Positions 1 to 9,997 of a DNA stretch of 59,722 nt are shown here, piece by piece. A model generated the notes under the pieces. That model saw only the letters and a list, made by a program, of their open reading frames with translations. It did not search any database and was not told where the DNA came from. Source of the stretch: Pseudomaricurvus sp. HS19. GTDB taxonomy: Bacteria; Pseudomonadota; Gammaproteobacteria; Pseudomonadales; Cellvibrionaceae. The stretch is from positions 1-59,722 of the forward strand of contig NZ_WVVW01000019.1 in NCBI RefSeq assembly GCF_009857815.1, given 5' to 3'. Every line of letters starts with the position of its first letter. The first letter of the stretch is position 1. The position numbers and the translations under genes were made by a program.

Positions 1-10
1 CCTGGAAAAC

Positions 11-39
11 AAAAAAGGCGTCCCGGGGGACGCCTTTTT
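11..39 (-). terminator. Intrinsic terminator after rplQ
   Basis: A perfect 7-bp GC-rich stem (GGCGTCC/GGACGCC) with a 4-nt loop is flanked by A and T runs. Read on the minus strand it ends in six T, one G and four more T. It lies 24 nt beyond the rplQ stop and should end the alpha-operon transcript. The A run on the other side means it could also work in the opposite direction. Confidence 0.92.
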
Positions 40-62
40 CGCACATCAGCGGTTGGGAGGAA

Positions 63-449
63 TTAATCCTCTTCAACAGCCTCTGCTACTGCTGGACGGT
101 CTACCAGCTCAACGTAAGCCATAGGGGCTTTGTCGCCAGCGCGGTAACCGCACTTGAGGATGCGAACGTAGCCGCCTGGACGACCCTGGTAACGGGGGCC
201 CAGCTCGTTGAACAGTTTACCTACAGCCTGCTTGCTACCCAGACGGCTGAACGCCAGACGACGATTCGCGACGCTGTCGTTCTTGGACAGGGTAATAATA
301 GGCTCAGCTACCATACGCAGCTCTTTTGCTTTGGCCAAAGTAGTTTTGATCAGCTCATGCTCAACCAGAGAGATGGTCATGTTCTTGAACATGGCCTTAC
401 GGTGTGAGCTGTTACGATTCAGTTGACGGCCACTGTGACGATGACGCAT
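63..449 (-). CDS. rplQ: 50S ribosomal protein L17
   Basis: The 128-residue product matches L17 over its whole length, starting [12 protein letters not shown] and containing the family segment [14 protein letters not shown]. coli L17 has 127 residues. L17 binds 23S rRNA near the peptide exit region. It is the last gene of the alpha operon, 138 nt after rpoA, and is followed directly by a strong terminator. The acidic C-terminal tail (EAVEED) is a lineage-specific extension. The ATG start is the only reasonable one. Confidence 0.98.
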   Translation of the reverse strand: MRHRHSGRQLNRNSSHRKAMFKNMTISLVEHELIKTTLAKAKELRMVAEPIITLSKNDSVANRRLAFSRLGSKQAVGKLFNELGPRYQGRPGGYVRILKCGYRAGDKAPMAYVELVDRPAVAEAVEED

Positions 450-587
450 AACTCTAAATCCTTCGAAACCGGCTACCGGGCACTTTTCACAAAGTTCTCA
501 GTAGCACCAATTAACAACCACCGCCGGGCACTGTTCGCTTCAACAACCGAGTCGGGACTCAGCGCCAAGCGGCGGCATTCAATACAC

Positions 588-1586
588 TTACGCTAACTTG
601 TCGTCGCTGGCGATGCTGGCAGGTGGCCAGTTCTCCAGACGCATACCGAGGGACAGACCGCGGGAAGCGAGGATGTCCTTGATCTCGGTAAGAGACTTTT
701 TGCCAAGGTTCGGGGTCTTCAGCAGCTCTACTTCGGTGCGCTGGATCAGGTCACCAATGTAGTAGATGTTTTCTGCTTTCAGACAGTTGGCTGAACGAAC
801 AGTCAACTCAAGATCATCTACCGGACGCAGCAGAACAGGATCGATGGCCTCTTCTTTCTCTTCTGGTACGGACTCTTTCTCGCCCTCAAGGTCGACGAAT
901 ACAGCCAGCTGCTGCTGCAGGATAGTAGCAGCGCGGCGGATCGCCTCTTCAGGATCGATAGTACCGTTGGTTTCCAGGTCGAGAATCAGCTTGTCCAGGT
1001 CGGTGCGCTGCTCAACACGGGCGCTCTCTACCTGGTAAGCCAGACGCTTGACCGGGGAGAAAGACGCATCGAGCTGCAGACGGCCGATAGCACGGGTCTC
1101 GTCTTCGTCGTTGCGACGCGCATCCGCAGGCTGGTAGCCGCGGCCGCGAGCAACGGTGAGACGCATGTTCAGATCAACATCACCAGTGATGTTGGCGATA
1201 ACATGCTCAGGATTCTTGATCTCTACTTCGTGATCAACCTGGATATCGCCGGCAGTAACAACACCTGGGCCTTTTTTGCTCAGGGTCAGGACTGCCTGGT
1301 CCTTACCGTGCATAACAACCGCTACGCCTTTCAGGTTGAGCAGGATTTCGATAACGTCTTCCTGCACACCTTCAATAGCACTGTACTCGTGCAATACACC
1401 GTCGATCTCCACTTCGGTCACGGCACAGCCGGGCATGGAAGAGAGGAGAATCCGACGCAGTGCGTTACCGAGAGTATGACCAAACCCACGCTCCAGCGGC
1501 TCGAGGACCACTTTGGCGCGCGTTGGGCCGTTTTCGGTAACGTCAATATGACGCGGGGTCAAAAACTCGTTTACAGCACTCTGCAT
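588..1586 (-). CDS. rpoA: RNA polymerase alpha subunit
   Basis: Alpha nucleates assembly of the polymerase core, and its C-terminal domain contacts UP elements and activators. The N-terminal domain shows [20 protein letters not shown] and the dimerisation region. The C-terminal domain shows the helix-hairpin-helix segment [17 protein letters not shown] place the start at the ATG at 1586 ([14 protein letters not shown], 332 residues). A GTG two codons upstream is possible in frame, but the AAAGGT Shine-Dalgarno-like stretch fits the ATG and homologues start MQ. It lies between rpsD and rplQ, as in other gammaproteobacteria. Confidence 0.98.
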   Translation of the reverse strand: MQSAVNEFLTPRHIDVTENGPTRAKVVLEPLERGFGHTLGNALRRILLSSMPGCAVTEVEIDGVLHEYSAIEGVQEDVIEILLNLKGVAVVMHGKDQAVLTLSKKGPGVVTAGDIQVDHEVEIKNPEHVIANITGDVDLNMRLTVARGRGYQPADARRNDEDETRAIGRLQLDASFSPVKRLAYQVESARVEQRTDLDKLILDLETNGTIDPEEAIRRAATILQQQLAVFVDLEGEKESVPEEKEEAIDPVLLRPVDDLELTVRSANCLKAENIYYIGDLIQRTEVELLKTPNLGKKSLTEIKDILASRGLSLGMRLENWPPASIASDDKLA

Positions 1587-1612
1587 AGTCACACCTTTAG
1601 TGATTAAGTCCC

Positions 1613-2233
1613 TTACTTGGAGTAGAGCTCAACGATGAGGTTTTCGTTGATCTCGGCTGGCAAGTCGGCGCGGTCCGGAACACGAGTGAAAGTACCTTCT
1701 TTCTTGTCGTTGTTCACAGAAACCCACTCAACATCGGCGCGCTGAGAAGCATACGCCAACGCCTGAGCGATACGCAGTTGGTTCTTGGACTTCTCACGCA
1801 CAGCCACTACATCACCGGCCTTCACCTGGAAGGATGGGATGTTAACGGTCTGGCCATTAACAGAGATCGCTTTGTGGGAAACCAGCTGACGGGATTCTGC
1901 GCGGGTAGCGCCAAAGCCCATGCGGTAAACCACGTTGTCCAGACGACACTCCAGCAGTTGCAGCAGGTTTTCACCGGTTGCACCCTTGCGGCGGGCCGCT
2001 TCTTTGTAATAACCGCGGAATTGCTTTTCCAGTACGCCGTAGGTACGACGAACTTTCTGCTTCTCACGCAGCTGTACACCATAGTCAGACAGACGACCAC
2101 GACGAACGCCGTGCTGACCAGGAGCATTTTCAACCTTACACTTGGAATCCAGCGGACGAGCACCGGATTTCAGGAACAGATCAGTTCCTTCACGGCGTGA
2201 CAGCTTACAAGTTGGTCCAATATAACGTGCCAT
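1613..2233 (-). CDS. rpsD: 30S ribosomal protein S4
   Basis: The 206 residues equal the E. coli length. [20 protein letters not shown] at the start and the S4 RNA-binding segment around [12 protein letters not shown] with [14 protein letters not shown] are diagnostic. S4 is a primary 16S rRNA binder. In E. coli it is also the translational repressor of the alpha operon, acting on the leader ahead of rpsM; a candidate leader is present here at 3048-3125. It lies 13 nt after rpsK and 26 nt before the rpoA ATG. Confidence 0.98.
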   Translation of the reverse strand: MARYIGPTCKLSRREGTDLFLKSGARPLDSKCKVENAPGQHGVRRGRLSDYGVQLREKQKVRRTYGVLEKQFRGYYKEAARRKGATGENLLQLLECRLDNVVYRMGFGATRAESRQLVSHKAISVNGQTVNIPSFQVKAGDVVAVREKSKNQLRIAQALAYASQRADVEWVSVNNDKKEGTFTRVPDRADLPAEINENLIVELYSK

Positions 2234-2246
2234 TGTCTAAGCCCCC

Positions 2247-2636
2247 TTATACGCGACGTTTCTTCGGCGGACGACAGCCGTTGTGTGGAATCGGCGTGAC
2301 GTCGGTGATGTTGGTAATCTTGTAACCAACATTGTTCAGAGCGCGAACCGCAGACTCACGACCCGGGCCAGGACCTTTAACTTCTACGTCCAGGTTCTTC
2401 AGACCGTACTCTTTAGCTGCTTCACCGGCGCGCTCAGCCGCCACCTGGGCCGCGAACGGGGTAGACTTACGGGAACCGCGAAAGCCGGAACCACCGGAAG
2501 TGGCCCAGGACAGGGTGTTCCCCTGACGATCAGTGATAGTCACGATCGTGTTGTTAAAAGAGGCGTGGATGTGTGCAACACCATCGACAACCGTCTTTTT
2601 AACTTTTTTCTTAGTAGTTTTACTTGGCTTTGCCAT
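2247..2636 (-). CDS. rpsK: 30S ribosomal protein S11
   Basis: The 129 residues match E. coli S11 in length. [20 protein letters not shown], then the [14 protein letters not shown] segment and the C-terminal [18 protein letters not shown] identify it. S11 sits on the 30S platform near the Shine-Dalgarno/anti-Shine-Dalgarno helix. It is the second gene of the alpha operon, 54 nt downstream of rpsM. The lysine-rich N-terminus is normal for the family. Confidence 0.98.
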   Translation of the reverse strand: MAKPSKTTKKKVKKTVVDGVAHIHASFNNTIVTITDRQGNTLSWATSGGSGFRGSRKSTPFAAQVAAERAGEAAKEYGLKNLDVEVKGPGPGRESAVRALNNVGYKITNITDVTPIPHNGCRPPKKRRV

Positions 2637-2690
2637 AGCAACTCTTCCTAACCTTTATCCAGTAAAAGCTAACGCTGTAGTGGCGTTAAC

Positions 2691-3047
2691 TTACTTCTTG
2701 ATTGGCTTGCGCGGGCCCTTACGGGTACGTGCATTCGTCTTGGAACGCTGGCCACGAGCAGGCAGGCTGCGACGATGACGCAGGCCGCGGTAGCAGCCCA
2801 GATCCATCAGACGCTTGATGCTCATGGAAACTTCACGGCGCAGATCACCCTCAACGGAGACTTTCGCCACTTCGTTACGCACTGCGTCCATTTGCTCGTC
2901 GCTCAGCTCGCTGATCTTGATAGTTTCAGCGATGCCAGCAGAGGCACAAATTTGCTTCGCAGTAGTGCGACCAATCCCATAGACATAGGTCAGGGAGATA
3001 ACGGCATGTTTGTTATCTGGTATGTTTACACCAGCAATACGGGCCAT
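2691..3047 (-). CDS. rpsM: 30S ribosomal protein S13
   Basis: The 118 residues equal E. coli S13. [14 protein letters not shown], the [12 protein letters not shown] helix-hairpin-helix and the basic tail [15 protein letters not shown] are all present. S13 lies in the 30S head and contacts P-site tRNA and L5. It is the first gene of the alpha operon; the 242-nt space before it holds the apparent spc terminator, a candidate promoter and a structured leader. A TGGAG Shine-Dalgarno stands 8 nt before the ATG. Confidence 0.98.
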   Translation of the reverse strand: MARIAGVNIPDNKHAVISLTYVYGIGRTTAKQICASAGIAETIKISELSDEQMDAVRNEVAKVSVEGDLRREVSMSIKRLMDLGCYRGLRHRRSLPARGQRSKTNARTRKGPRKPIKK

Positions 3048-3125
3048 TCAGATTACTCCACGTATAACTCAATTTGTGGCACTGACGGCGCAAAACGCCA
3101 CCCCAACGCCAGGAAAAGGCGCGAA
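3048..3125 (-). promoter_or_regulatory. Candidate alpha-operon leader (S4-type regulatory RNA)
   Basis: Downstream of the candidate promoter, about 80 nt of leader precede the rpsM ATG. It can form two overlapping stems, GGCG/CGCC around TTTT and GTGGC/GCCAC, so the first strand is shared by alternative pairings. In E. coli, S4 represses the alpha operon through a pseudoknot covering this site. Identity with that RNA family is inferred from position and pairing potential; a covariance search would decide. Confidence 0.4.
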
Positions 3126-3153
3126 GGATAGCGACAATACACCCAAAAAGCAA
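3125..3153 (-). promoter_or_regulatory. Candidate alpha-operon promoter
   Basis: Minus-strand TTGCTT (3148-3153) and TATCCT (3125-3130) are separated by exactly 17 nt. The hexamers match the sigma-70 consensus only partly (3 and 4 of 6). The position between the rpmJ terminator-like hairpin and rpsM is where E. coli places its alpha promoter. The -35 overlaps the U-rich tail of the hairpin. Confidence 0.45.
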
Positions 3154-3177
3154 TAGCCAGAGGGTTTCCCCCCTGGC
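3142..3177 (-). terminator. Terminator or attenuator between rpmJ and rpsM
   Basis: On the minus strand a stem GCCAG.../...CTGGC with an inner GGG/CCC helix and GAAA-type loop (3156-3177) is followed by TATTGCTTTTT. The U-rich tail is interrupted, so readthrough is likely. It separates the spc part from the alpha part. A smaller UUCG-loop hairpin lies at 3266-3277, just after the rpmJ stop. Confidence 0.5.
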
Positions 3178-3289
3178 GACAGTCAGCGCCCCCTATTTCC
3201 AGCTCCCGGATTGCGGAGCCAGGGGCTGGGGCTCCATTTCAGAACCCCCACCGATCCTCATGCCAGCGCCGAAGCGCCAGTCAGAGGTC

Positions 3290-3406
3290 TTAGCCTTGAC
3301 GCTGCTTGTGGCGTGGCTCGGAGCTGCAGATTACCCGCAGAACACCTTTGCGACGCACAACTTTGCAGCTGCGGCAAATTTTCTTAACAGATGCACGAAC
3401 TTTCAT
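3290..3406 (-). CDS. rpmJ: 50S ribosomal protein L36
   Basis: Translating 3406 to 3290 on the minus strand gives a 38-residue protein starting [15 protein letters not shown] and ending PRHKQRQG, the length of E. coli L36. It keeps the full zinc ribbon: Cys11, Cys14, Cys27 and His33. L36 is a small 23S rRNA-binding protein. It follows secY by 46 nt and closes the spc operon. The zinc-binding form is the usual primary copy. Confidence 0.97.
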   Translation of the reverse strand: MKVRASVKKICRSCKVVRRKGVLRVICSSEPRHKQRQG

Positions 3407-3452
3407 GTTTTACAACACCTTCTAAAATTCAGCGGCGGCGGATAATACACCA

Positions 3453-4778
3453 TTATCGCGCCGAACCATACCCCTTGAGGTTAGCTTTTTTCATCAGCGA
3501 GTCATATTGATGAGACATCAAGTGTGACTGCACCTGCGCCATGAAATCCATGACAACCACTACCACGATGAGCAGTGAGGTCCCGCCCAGGTAAAATGGC
3601 ACGTTAGTCGCCACTACCAGGAACTGGGGCAGCAGGCAGACCGCCGCAATGTAAACCGCGCCAACAACAGTAAGACGGGTCAGAACATTGTCGATGTATT
3701 TCGCCGACTGCTCGCCGGGGCGAATACCAGGGATATACGCGCCGGACTTTTTCAGGTTATCCGCCACTTCGTTAGGGTTGAACATCAACGCCGTATAGAA
3801 GAAGCAGAAGAACACGATCAATGCCGCAAACAGGATGAAGTTCAGCGGCTGACCCGGGCCGATCGCCAGAGCGACCTCCTGCAGGATCTCGCTGCCGAGA
3901 CCTTCACCACCCTGACCGAACCACTGCGCCACGGAGGCCGGGAACAGCAGGATGCTGCTGGCAAAAATAGCAGGGATCACACCCGCCATATTCACCTTCA
4001 GGGGCAGATGGCTGGACTGTGCAGCAAACATCTTGCGACCCTGCTGACGCTTGGCATAGTTCACGGTGATGCGACGCTGACCGCGCTCCATCCGTACCAC
4101 CAGCCAAATAACAGCTACAGCCAGGAAAGCCACACCCAACAACAGCAGGATGTGCAAATCACCCTGACGGGCACTTTCAAAGGCCTGACCGATAGCACTG
4201 GGCAGACCCGCAACAATACCGGCAAAGATCAGCATCGAGATGCCGTTACCGATACCACGCTCGGTGACCTGCTCACCCAGCCACATCATGAACACAGCAC
4301 CTGTCACCAGGGAACTGACAGCCACGAAATAGAAGCTGAAGCCAGTCATGTAGGCCTGACCTGAGAATCCCACGGTCATACCGGTGCCCTGCACCAGCGC
4401 AAGCGCCACTGTCAGGTAGCGGGTGTACTGGTTGATCTTGCGACGACCGGCATCCCCTTCTTTCTTGAGCTGCTCCAGGGACGGCACAACTGCAGACATC
4501 AGCTGCATGATGATCGAGGCCGAAATGTAGGGCATGATGCCCAGGGCCAGGATACTCATGCGCTCCAGCGCACCACCTGAAAACATGTTAAACAGACCGA
4601 GAATGGTGCCCTGGTTCTGGTTGAACAGTGCAGCAACGCGATCCGGATCGATACCGGGTACTGGAATGTGGGTACCAACGCGGTAAACCACAATCGCTAA
4701 AAACAGAAAACGAAGGCGAGCCCAAAGCTCGCCCAGTCCTTTCTGGTTTCCTACTGGCAGATTTCCTGCGGAAGCCAT
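3453..4778 (-). CDS. secY: Preprotein translocase subunit SecY
   Basis: SecY is the channel subunit of the SecYEG translocon in the inner membrane. The 441-residue product shows the family landmarks: [20 protein letters not shown] in TM1, the plug region after it, [14 protein letters not shown], and the C-terminal [11 protein letters not shown] segment. Ten hydrophobic segments are visible. I choose the ATG at 4778 (MASAGNLP); an in-frame TTG two codons upstream has no better ribosome site. It lies in the spc operon between rplO and rpmJ. It is the obvious partner for a canonical SecA; whether it also serves the SecA-like protein at 15206-17290 is open. Confidence 0.98.
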   Translation of the reverse strand: MASAGNLPVGNQKGLGELWARLRFLFLAIVVYRVGTHIPVPGIDPDRVAALFNQNQGTILGLFNMFSGGALERMSILALGIMPYISASIIMQLMSAVVPSLEQLKKEGDAGRRKINQYTRYLTVALALVQGTGMTVGFSGQAYMTGFSFYFVAVSSLVTGAVFMMWLGEQVTERGIGNGISMLIFAGIVAGLPSAIGQAFESARQGDLHILLLLGVAFLAVAVIWLVVRMERGQRRITVNYAKRQQGRKMFAAQSSHLPLKVNMAGVIPAIFASSILLFPASVAQWFGQGGEGLGSEILQEVALAIGPGQPLNFILFAALIVFFCFFYTALMFNPNEVADNLKKSGAYIPGIRPGEQSAKYIDNVLTRLTVVGAVYIAAVCLLPQFLVVATNVPFYLGGTSLLIVVVVVMDFMAQVQSHLMSHQYDSLMKKANLKGYGSAR

Positions 4779-4868
4779 AATCAAGTCTCTAATTGCAAGT
4801 TACGAGTCGCCAATGGCGAGCGCAGTGTTATAACACTGACAGCTCGCCACCGCCACTCGTTACTTCGC

Positions 4869-5303
4869 TTATTCTTCGACTTTGCCGCCAGCTGCTTCGA
4901 TGGCAGCTTTAGCGCCTTTGGTAACAGCCAGACCTTTTACGGTAACGGCTTTGGTCAGTTCGCCAGACAGGAAGATCTTGGCGCGCTTGATATTGATATT
5001 CACAATATCGGCACGCTTCAGAGCGTCCAGATCGACTACATCACCTTCTACGGCGTTCAGCTCAGCCAGGCGCACTTCAGCAGTCACACGACCAATGCGG
5101 GAAGTGAAACCAAACTTTGGCAGACGCTTCTGCAGAGGCATCTGACCACCCTCGAAACCAGGCTTAACACTACCGCCGGAACGAGACTTCAGACCTTTGT
5201 GACCGCGACCACCGGTTTTACCCAGACCGCTACCGATACCACGACCGAGGCGCTTCTTGCTGTGAGTGCGGCCAGGCGCAGGACTCAGAGTATTCAGACG
5301 CAT
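4869..5303 (-). CDS. rplO: 50S ribosomal protein L15
   Basis: The 144 residues equal E. coli L15. [11 protein letters not shown], the glycine/arginine-rich stretch [18 protein letters not shown] and [18 protein letters not shown] are diagnostic of this late-assembly 23S rRNA binder. It starts 1 nt after the rpmD stop, implying translational coupling. The 90-nt gap to secY contains no gene. Confidence 0.98.
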   Translation of the reverse strand: MRLNTLSPAPGRTHSKKRLGRGIGSGLGKTGGRGHKGLKSRSGGSVKPGFEGGQMPLQKRLPKFGFTSRIGRVTAEVRLAELNAVEGDVVDLDALKRADIVNINIKRAKIFLSGELTKAVTVKGLAVTKGAKAAIEAAGGKVEE

Positions 5304-5304
5304 C

Positions 5305-5490
5305 TTACTCTCCCTCTACCTTAACCAGATAATTTACTTTGTTGATCATGCCACGTACTGATGGAGTATCTTCTACTTCCACAGAGTGGCCAATGCGGCG
5401 CAGTCCGAGACCAGCGACGCAGGCTTGATGGTTCTTCAGGCGACCAGCGGTGCTTTTAACCTGAGTCACCTTAATCATTTTCTTAGCCAT
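5305..5490 (-). CDS. rpmD: 50S ribosomal protein L30
   Basis: From the ATG at 5490 the product is 61 residues ([17 protein letters not shown]), close to the 59 of E. coli L30. The motifs [20 protein letters not shown] and [12 protein letters not shown] follow the family. A TTG four codons upstream is in frame but would add residues absent from homologues, and the GGATAGGA stretch better serves the ATG. L30 binds 23S and 5S rRNA neighbourhoods. Confidence 0.96.
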   Translation of the reverse strand: MAKKMIKVTQVKSTAGRLKNHQACVAGLGLRRIGHSVEVEDTPSVRGMINKVNYLVKVEGE

Positions 5491-5561
5491 GGTCCTATCC
5501 AACTCTATTCAGTGCCGGAAATTCCGTCAGGAGCGGGCTGCCATTCAGCAGCCCGGCGCCA

Positions 5562-6071
5562 TCAGTTCAGAATTTCTTCAACGCTTTTGCCACGCTTGGC
5601 AGCTACGGATTCCGGAGATGCCATCTCTTTCAGTGCCTGGAAGGTCGCACGAACCACGTTTACGGGGTTGGTGGAACCGTAGCACTTCGCCAGTACGTTC
5701 TGCACGCCAGCCATCTCAAATACGGAGCGCATGGCACCGCCGGCAATTACACCGGTACCCTGAGAAGCGGGTTGCATAAATACTTTGGAGCCGCCGTGAC
5801 GACCTTTGGTTGGGTACTGAATGGTGTCACCGTTCAGTTCAACCTGGATCATGTTGCGACGAGCAGCTTCCATAGCTTTCTGGATAGCGGCTGGTACTTC
5901 GCGGGCTTTACCGCGGCCGAAACCAACGCGACCATTACCATCACCAATGACAGTCAGAGCTGTAAAGGTAAAGATACGGCCACCTTTAACAGTCTTGGCA
6001 ACGCGGTTAACCTGAACCAGCTTCTCCTGGAAGCCTTCGTCGTTACGTTCTTCTTTCTTGTTAAAAGCCAT
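5562..6071 (-). CDS. rpsE: 30S ribosomal protein S5
   Basis: The product has 169 residues (E. coli 167). [40 protein letters not shown] and [20 protein letters not shown] mark the double-stranded-RNA-binding fold and the C-terminal domain. S5 contributes to decoding fidelity at the mRNA entry site. It sits between rplR and rpmD as in other gammaproteobacteria. Confidence 0.98.
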   Translation of the reverse strand: MAFNKKEERNDEGFQEKLVQVNRVAKTVKGGRIFTFTALTVIGDGNGRVGFGRGKAREVPAAIQKAMEAARRNMIQVELNGDTIQYPTKGRHGGSKVFMQPASQGTGVIAGGAMRSVFEMAGVQNVLAKCYGSTNPVNVVRATFQALKEMASPESVAAKRGKSVEEILN

Positions 6072-6081
6072 AACTCAACCT

Positions 6082-6432
6082 TTAGAATTCCAAACCAGCT
6101 TCACGGGCGGCATCAGCCAGCGCCTGAACACGGCCGTGGTACTTGTAGCCGCTGCGATCGAAAGCAACCTGAGTTACACCAGCGGCCTTGGCGCGCTCGG
6201 CGATCAGCTTACCAACAGCTTGTGCGGCTTCTTTGTTACCGGTCTTGCCGTCGCGCAGCTCCTTGTCCAGCGTAGAAGCCTGGGCCAGAACCTTGTTACC
6301 TTCCGGTGCGATTACCTGAGCGTAGATATGACGCGGAGTGCGGTTAACGCACAGACGGGTCACACCCTGCTCACTCATCTTGGCGCGAGCACGGCGAGCG
6401 CGGCGCAAACGAGACAATTTTTTATCGTTCAT
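6082..6432 (-). CDS. rplR: 50S ribosomal protein L18
   Basis: The 116-residue basic protein (E. coli 117) has the arginine-rich N-terminus [12 protein letters not shown] and the conserved [20 protein letters not shown] near the end. L18 carries 5S rRNA into the central protuberance with L5. It starts 10 nt after the rplF stop. Confidence 0.98.
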   Translation of the reverse strand: MNDKKLSRLRRARRARAKMSEQGVTRLCVNRTPRHIYAQVIAPEGNKVLAQASTLDKELRDGKTGNKEAAQAVGKLIAERAKAAGVTQVAFDRSGYKYHGRVQALADAAREAGLEF

Positions 6433-6442
6433 GACCTAGCCC

Positions 6443-6976
6443 TTACTTCTTCTTAGCTTCTTTACGACGTACTTGCTCGTCAGAGTAACGTACACCCTTG
6501 CCCTTGTAAGGCTCTGGCGGACGCACGGCACGAATATCGGCCGCTACCTGACCGAGGAGCTGCTTGTCGGCGCTCTTCAGTACGATCTCAGTCTGACTTG
6601 GGGTCTCGGCGGTTACACCTTCTGGCAGGTCATAAACAACCGGGTGGGAGAAACCCAGAGTCAGGTCTACAGTGTTTCCTGCGGCCTTAGCACGATAACC
6701 AACACCTTGCAGCTGCAGCTTGCGCTCAAAACCTTGAGACACGCCGACTACCATGTTGTTTACCAGGGCACGGGTGGTGCCTGCCAATGCGCGGGACTGC
6801 TTGGCGCCATCGCGGGCAGCAAAGTTCAGAGCGTTGTCGTTTTGAGCAACTTCTACACTGCCGTGGATGGTGTGGGCCAATGTACCGTTGCTGCCTTTAA
6901 CTGTAAGTTCCTGACCATTCAGGGTTACAGTTACACCAGCTGGTACTTCAACCGGACTATTTGCAACTCGTGACAT
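6443..6976 (-). CDS. rplF: 50S ribosomal protein L6
   Basis: The 177 residues equal E. coli L6. The tandem fold is visible from [20 protein letters not shown] and the C-terminal [20 protein letters not shown] signature. L6 lies near the GTPase-associated region of 23S rRNA. It is 48 nt after rpsH and 10 nt before rplR. Confidence 0.98.
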   Translation of the reverse strand: MSRVANSPVEVPAGVTVTLNGQELTVKGSNGTLAHTIHGSVEVAQNDNALNFAARDGAKQSRALAGTTRALVNNMVVGVSQGFERKLQLQGVGYRAKAAGNTVDLTLGFSHPVVYDLPEGVTAETPSQTEIVLKSADKQLLGQVAADIRAVRPPEPYKGKGVRYSDEQVRRKEAKKK

Positions 6977-7024
6977 AACGAATTCCCGTTAAAACTTAAA
7001 CAACCGCCCTTGCGGGCGGCTAAA

Positions 7025-7417
7025 TTAAAATACGGTGCAGAGAACCTCACCGCCAACGCCCTGGGCGCGTGCGGCACGGTCAGTCATTACACCTTTACTG
7101 GTGGAGACAATTGCGATTCCCAGACCACCGCGAACGGAAGGCAGGGCGTCTTTACCAGCGTAGCTACGCAGGCCAGGACGGCTTACACGGTCAAGCTCTT
7201 CAATAACAGGCTTGCCTTCGAAGTACTTCAGCTCAATGTTCAACTGAGGCTGAACGTCCTCGCTCACTGCGAAATCAACAATGTAACCTTCGTCTTTCAG
7301 AACGCGGGCAACATTCACTTTCAGCTTGGAAGAAGGCATCGCCACTTCAAACTTGCCTACTTGCTGCGCGTTGCGGATGCGGGTCAGCATATCTGCCAAC
7401 GGATCTTGCATACTCAT
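7025..7417 (-). CDS. rpsH: 30S ribosomal protein S8
   Basis: The 130 residues equal E. coli S8. [20 protein letters not shown] at the start and [20 protein letters not shown] near the end identify it. S8 is a primary 16S rRNA binder. In E. coli it represses the spc operon at rplE; I did not identify that site here. Confidence 0.98.
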   Translation of the reverse strand: MSMQDPLADMLTRIRNAQQVGKFEVAMPSSKLKVNVARVLKDEGYIVDFAVSEDVQPQLNIELKYFEGKPVIEELDRVSRPGLRSYAGKDALPSVRGGLGIAIVSTSKGVMTDRAARAQGVGGEVLCTVF

Positions 7418-7447
7418 AAGTCTATGCTCCTAATTTCTGCCGTCTGC

Positions 7448-7753
7448 TTACCAGCTGGCCTTGACCAGACCTGGTACATCGCCGCGCATAGCTGCTTCAC
7501 GCAGCTTGTTACGGCACAGGCCGAACTTACGGTACACCGCGTGCGGACGACCAGTGATACGGCAGCGACGCTGCTGACGCACTGGGCTGGCATCACGTGG
7601 CAACTTCTGCAGCTTGATCTGAGCTTCCCAGACCTGCTCTTCAGAGGACTCCGGATTGGCAATGATAGCCTTCAGTTCCTGACGCTTGGCAGCGTACTTG
7701 GCAACTGCATTAGCACGCTTGGTTTCGCGCGCAATCATAGATTTCTTAGCCAT
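7448..7753 (-). CDS. rpsN: 30S ribosomal protein S14, zinc-free form
   Basis: The 101 residues equal E. coli S14. [20 protein letters not shown] and the C-terminal [20 protein letters not shown] identify it. It lacks the CxxC...CxxC zinc ribbon of the short S14 form, so it is the C-minus type usual in gammaproteobacteria. S14 assembles late in the 30S head. It is separated from rplE by 11 nt. Confidence 0.98.
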   Translation of the reverse strand: MAKKSMIARETKRANAVAKYAAKRQELKAIIANPESSEEQVWEAQIKLQKLPRDASPVRQQRRCRITGRPHAVYRKFGLCRNKLREAAMRGDVPGLVKASW

Positions 7754-7764
7754 GATCCCTATCC

Positions 7765-8304
7765 TCAGCCTTTAAACGGGAAGTCAAACGCCTTCAACAG
7801 CGCCAGACCTTCTTCGTTGCTACGAGCAGTAGTGGTGATACAGATATCCAGACCGCGGAGCTTGTCGACTTTGTCGTACTCAATTTCCGGGAAAATAATC
7901 TGCTCAGTCACACCCATGGAGAAGTTACCACGACCATCGAACTGCTTGGGGCTGATGCCGCGGAAGTCGCGAATACGTGGAATCGCGATGCTGATCAGAC
8001 GCTCCAGGAACTCGTACATACGGTCGGAACGCAGGGTGACTTTGGCACCGATAGGCCAACCTTCACGCACTTTGAAACCAGCGATAGACTTGCGAGCCTT
8101 GGTGATAACTGCTTTTTGACCAGTGATTCTTTCCAGATCACTAACCGCAGCTTCCAGGACCTTCTTGTCTCCGATTGCCTCACCAACACCCATATTTACG
8201 GTGATCTTGGTGATCTTAGGCACTTCCATCACGTTTTCCAGCTTCAGCTCTTCTTTCAGCTTTGCCTGGATGTCGCTTTGGTAAAGTTCTTTCAACTTAG
8301 CCAT
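7765..8304 (-). CDS. rplE: 50S ribosomal protein L5
   Basis: The 179 residues equal E. coli L5. The segments [49 protein letters not shown] and [15 protein letters not shown] are diagnostic. L5 binds 5S rRNA and contacts P-site tRNA and S13. It is followed at short spacing by rpsN. Confidence 0.98.
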   Translation of the reverse strand: MAKLKELYQSDIQAKLKEELKLENVMEVPKITKITVNMGVGEAIGDKKVLEAAVSDLERITGQKAVITKARKSIAGFKVREGWPIGAKVTLRSDRMYEFLERLISIAIPRIRDFRGISPKQFDGRGNFSMGVTEQIIFPEIEYDKVDKLRGLDICITTTARSNEEGLALLKAFDFPFKG

Positions 8305-8369
8305 TTTTAATTACCGTCTGCTTTTACCGTTAACACTGCGTAATTAAATAAGTGAGTGAGCACTTAAAA

Positions 8370-8687
8370 TTACGCGTCAACGGCCTCGCCGTTGGATTTG
8401 AAAACTCGCACTTTGGTGCCGTCTTCGAGGACTTTGAAACCAACACGATCAGCTTTACCGGTTGCACTGTTAAAGAGAGCAACATTGGAAACCTGAATCG
8501 GAGCTTCTTTCTCCACGATTCCGCCGGCCACACCCATTTGCGGGTTTGGTTTTTGGTGTTTTTTGATCATGTGAACACCAGACACGATCAAGCGATCGTC
8601 AGTAAGCACTTTCACTACTTTACCGCGCTTACCTTTATCGCGACCTGCGATCACAATCACTTCGTCATCACGTTTGATCTTACGCAT
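8370..8687 (-). CDS. rplX: 50S ribosomal protein L24
   Basis: The 105 residues (E. coli 104) carry the KOW motif [20 protein letters not shown] at the N-terminus and [16 protein letters not shown] in the middle. L24 initiates 50S assembly by binding the 5-prime domain of 23S rRNA. It lies between rplN and rplE. Confidence 0.98.
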   Translation of the reverse strand: MRKIKRDDEVIVIAGRDKGKRGKVVKVLTDDRLIVSGVHMIKKHQKPNPQMGVAGGIVEKEAPIQVSNVALFNSATGKADRVGFKVLEDGTKVRVFKSNGEAVDA

Positions 8688-8713
8688 AACCCTGTCCTCA
8701 ACTCTCTTCCGGC

Positions 8714-9082
8714 TTACAGTACTTCTGGGGCCAAAGAGATGATCTTCATGAATTTCTCGCCACGCAGCTCGCGGGTAACAGGGCCAAAGATACGAGTACC
8801 TACAGGGGCTTCCTGGCTATTCAGCAATACCGCGGCATTGTCATCGAACTTGATCAGAGAACCATCCTGGCGACGCACACCTTTTTTGGTGCGCACAACC
8901 ACGGCCTTCATTACCTGACCTTTTTTCACTTTACCGCGAGGAATCGCTTCCTTTACGGTAACTTTGATAATGTCACCAACGGCAGCGTAACGACGATGTG
9001 AACCGCCGAGCACTTTGATGCACATTACGCGACGGGCACCACTGTTGTCTGCCACATCCAAGTATGATTGCGCTTGAATCAT
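8714..9082 (-). CDS. rplN: 50S ribosomal protein L14
   Basis: The 122 residues nearly equal E. coli L14 (123), with [40 protein letters not shown] and [14 protein letters not shown]14 contacts 16S helix 14 across the subunit interface. In E. coli the spc promoter precedes this gene. Here the space to rpsQ is only 36 nt and I see no convincing promoter, so it is probably read from the S10 promoter. Confidence 0.98.
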   Translation of the reverse strand: MIQAQSYLDVADNSGARRVMCIKVLGGSHRRYAAVGDIIKVTVKEAIPRGKVKKGQVMKAVVVRTKKGVRRQDGSLIKFDDNAAVLLNSQEAPVGTRIFGPVTRELRGEKFMKIISLAPEVL

Positions 9083-9118
9083 CGTCCGTCTCCGAAACTC
9101 TTAGAACGCCTGGGATCC

Positions 9119-9379
9119 TCAGATCTCAGCGGCGCGCTCTTCAATTTTTACCAAGGTCCAAGACTTAGACTTAGACAGCGGACGAGTCTCTTCAATAGTG
9201 ACTACATCGCCGGCCTTGCACTCATTGTTTTCGTCATGAGCTTTCAGCTTGGATGATTTACTGACGTACTTACCATAGATCGGGTGCTTAACACGGCGTT
9301 CGATCAGGACAGTGACGGTTTTATCCATCTTGTCGCTTACGACTTTGCCGGTTACCTGACGTACCAACTTGTCTGTCAT
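9119..9379 (-). CDS. rpsQ: 30S ribosomal protein S17
   Basis: From the ATG at 9379 the product has 86 residues (E. coli 84), with [38 protein letters not shown] and [18 protein letters not shown]. An ATG three codons upstream lies inside rpmC. I prefer 9379 because AGGTGA stands 5 nt before it and translation then couples to the rpmC stop one nucleotide away. S17 is a primary 16S rRNA binder. Confidence 0.96.
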   Translation of the reverse strand: MTDKLVRQVTGKVVSDKMDKTVTVLIERRVKHPIYGKYVSKSSKLKAHDENNECKAGDVVTIEETRPLSKSKSWTLVKIEERAAEI

Positions 9380-9380
9380 G

Positions 9381-9572
9381 TCATTCACCTGCCTTCTGAT
9401 TCAGCACTGTTTTAATACGAGCGATATCGCGACGCGCCTGTTTGACGAGGTGAGTCTGATTCAGCTGTCCAGTGGAAGCCTGCATGCGCAGTTTGAACTG
9501 CTCTTCCAGCTGCTTCAGCAACTCAGCATTCAGCTCTTCAACAGATTTTTCGCGGAGTTCTGTAGCTTTCAT
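9381..9572 (-). CDS. rpmC: 50S ribosomal protein L29
   Basis: From the ATG at 9572 the product is 63 residues, exactly the E. coli length, beginning [18 protein letters not shown]. The ATG shares one nucleotide with the rplP stop (TGATG), a typical coupled arrangement; a GTG one codon upstream is less likely. L29 lies at the peptide exit tunnel and is part of the docking site for trigger factor and SRP. Confidence 0.96.
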   Translation of the reverse strand: MKATELREKSVEELNAELLKQLEEQFKLRMQASTGQLNQTHLVKQARRDIARIKTVLNQKAGE

Positions 9573-9985
9573 CACATCACCGAACGTTTCACGAAAGTTG
9601 TATTTACAGGCAACTTGGCGGCAGCCAGTGCGAACGCTTCACGCGCCAGTTCTTCAGAAACACCTTCCATTTCATAAAGAACCTTACCTGGCTGAATCTG
9701 GCATACCCAGTATTCAACGTTACCCTTACCTTTACCCTGACGAACTTCCAGAGGCTTGCTGGTGATTGGCTTATCCGGGAACACACGGATCCAGATTTTA
9801 CCACCACGCTTAATGTGACGAGTCATCGCACGACGAGCCGCTTCGATCTGACGAGCCGTGATACGGCCACGAGAAACGGATTTCAGTGCGTATTCGCCAA
9901 AGCTAACCTTGGAGCCACGTTGGGCCAGACCGCGGTTACGGCCTTTCTGTTGCTTACGAAACTTTGTACGCTTCGGTTGCAGCAT
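9572..9985 (-). CDS. rplP: 50S ribosomal protein L16
   Basis: The 137 residues (E. coli 136) begin [19 protein letters not shown] and contain [20 protein letters not shown] and [18 protein letters not shown]16 helps shape the A-site and peptidyl transferase region. It is 12 nt after rpsC and overlaps the start of rpmC by 1 nt. Confidence 0.98.
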   Translation of the reverse strand: MLQPKRTKFRKQQKGRNRGLAQRGSKVSFGEYALKSVSRGRITARQIEAARRAMTRHIKRGGKIWIRVFPDKPITSKPLEVRQGKGKGNVEYWVCQIQPGKVLYEMEGVSEELAREAFALAAAKLPVNTTFVKRSVM

Positions 9986-9997
9986 GTTGCGTACCCC

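Noticed and set aside
476-536. Imperfect 13-nt direct repeat CCGGGCACTnTTC in the rpoA-rplQ gap
   Set aside because: Only two copies with one mismatch and no promoter or gene connection; probably chance.
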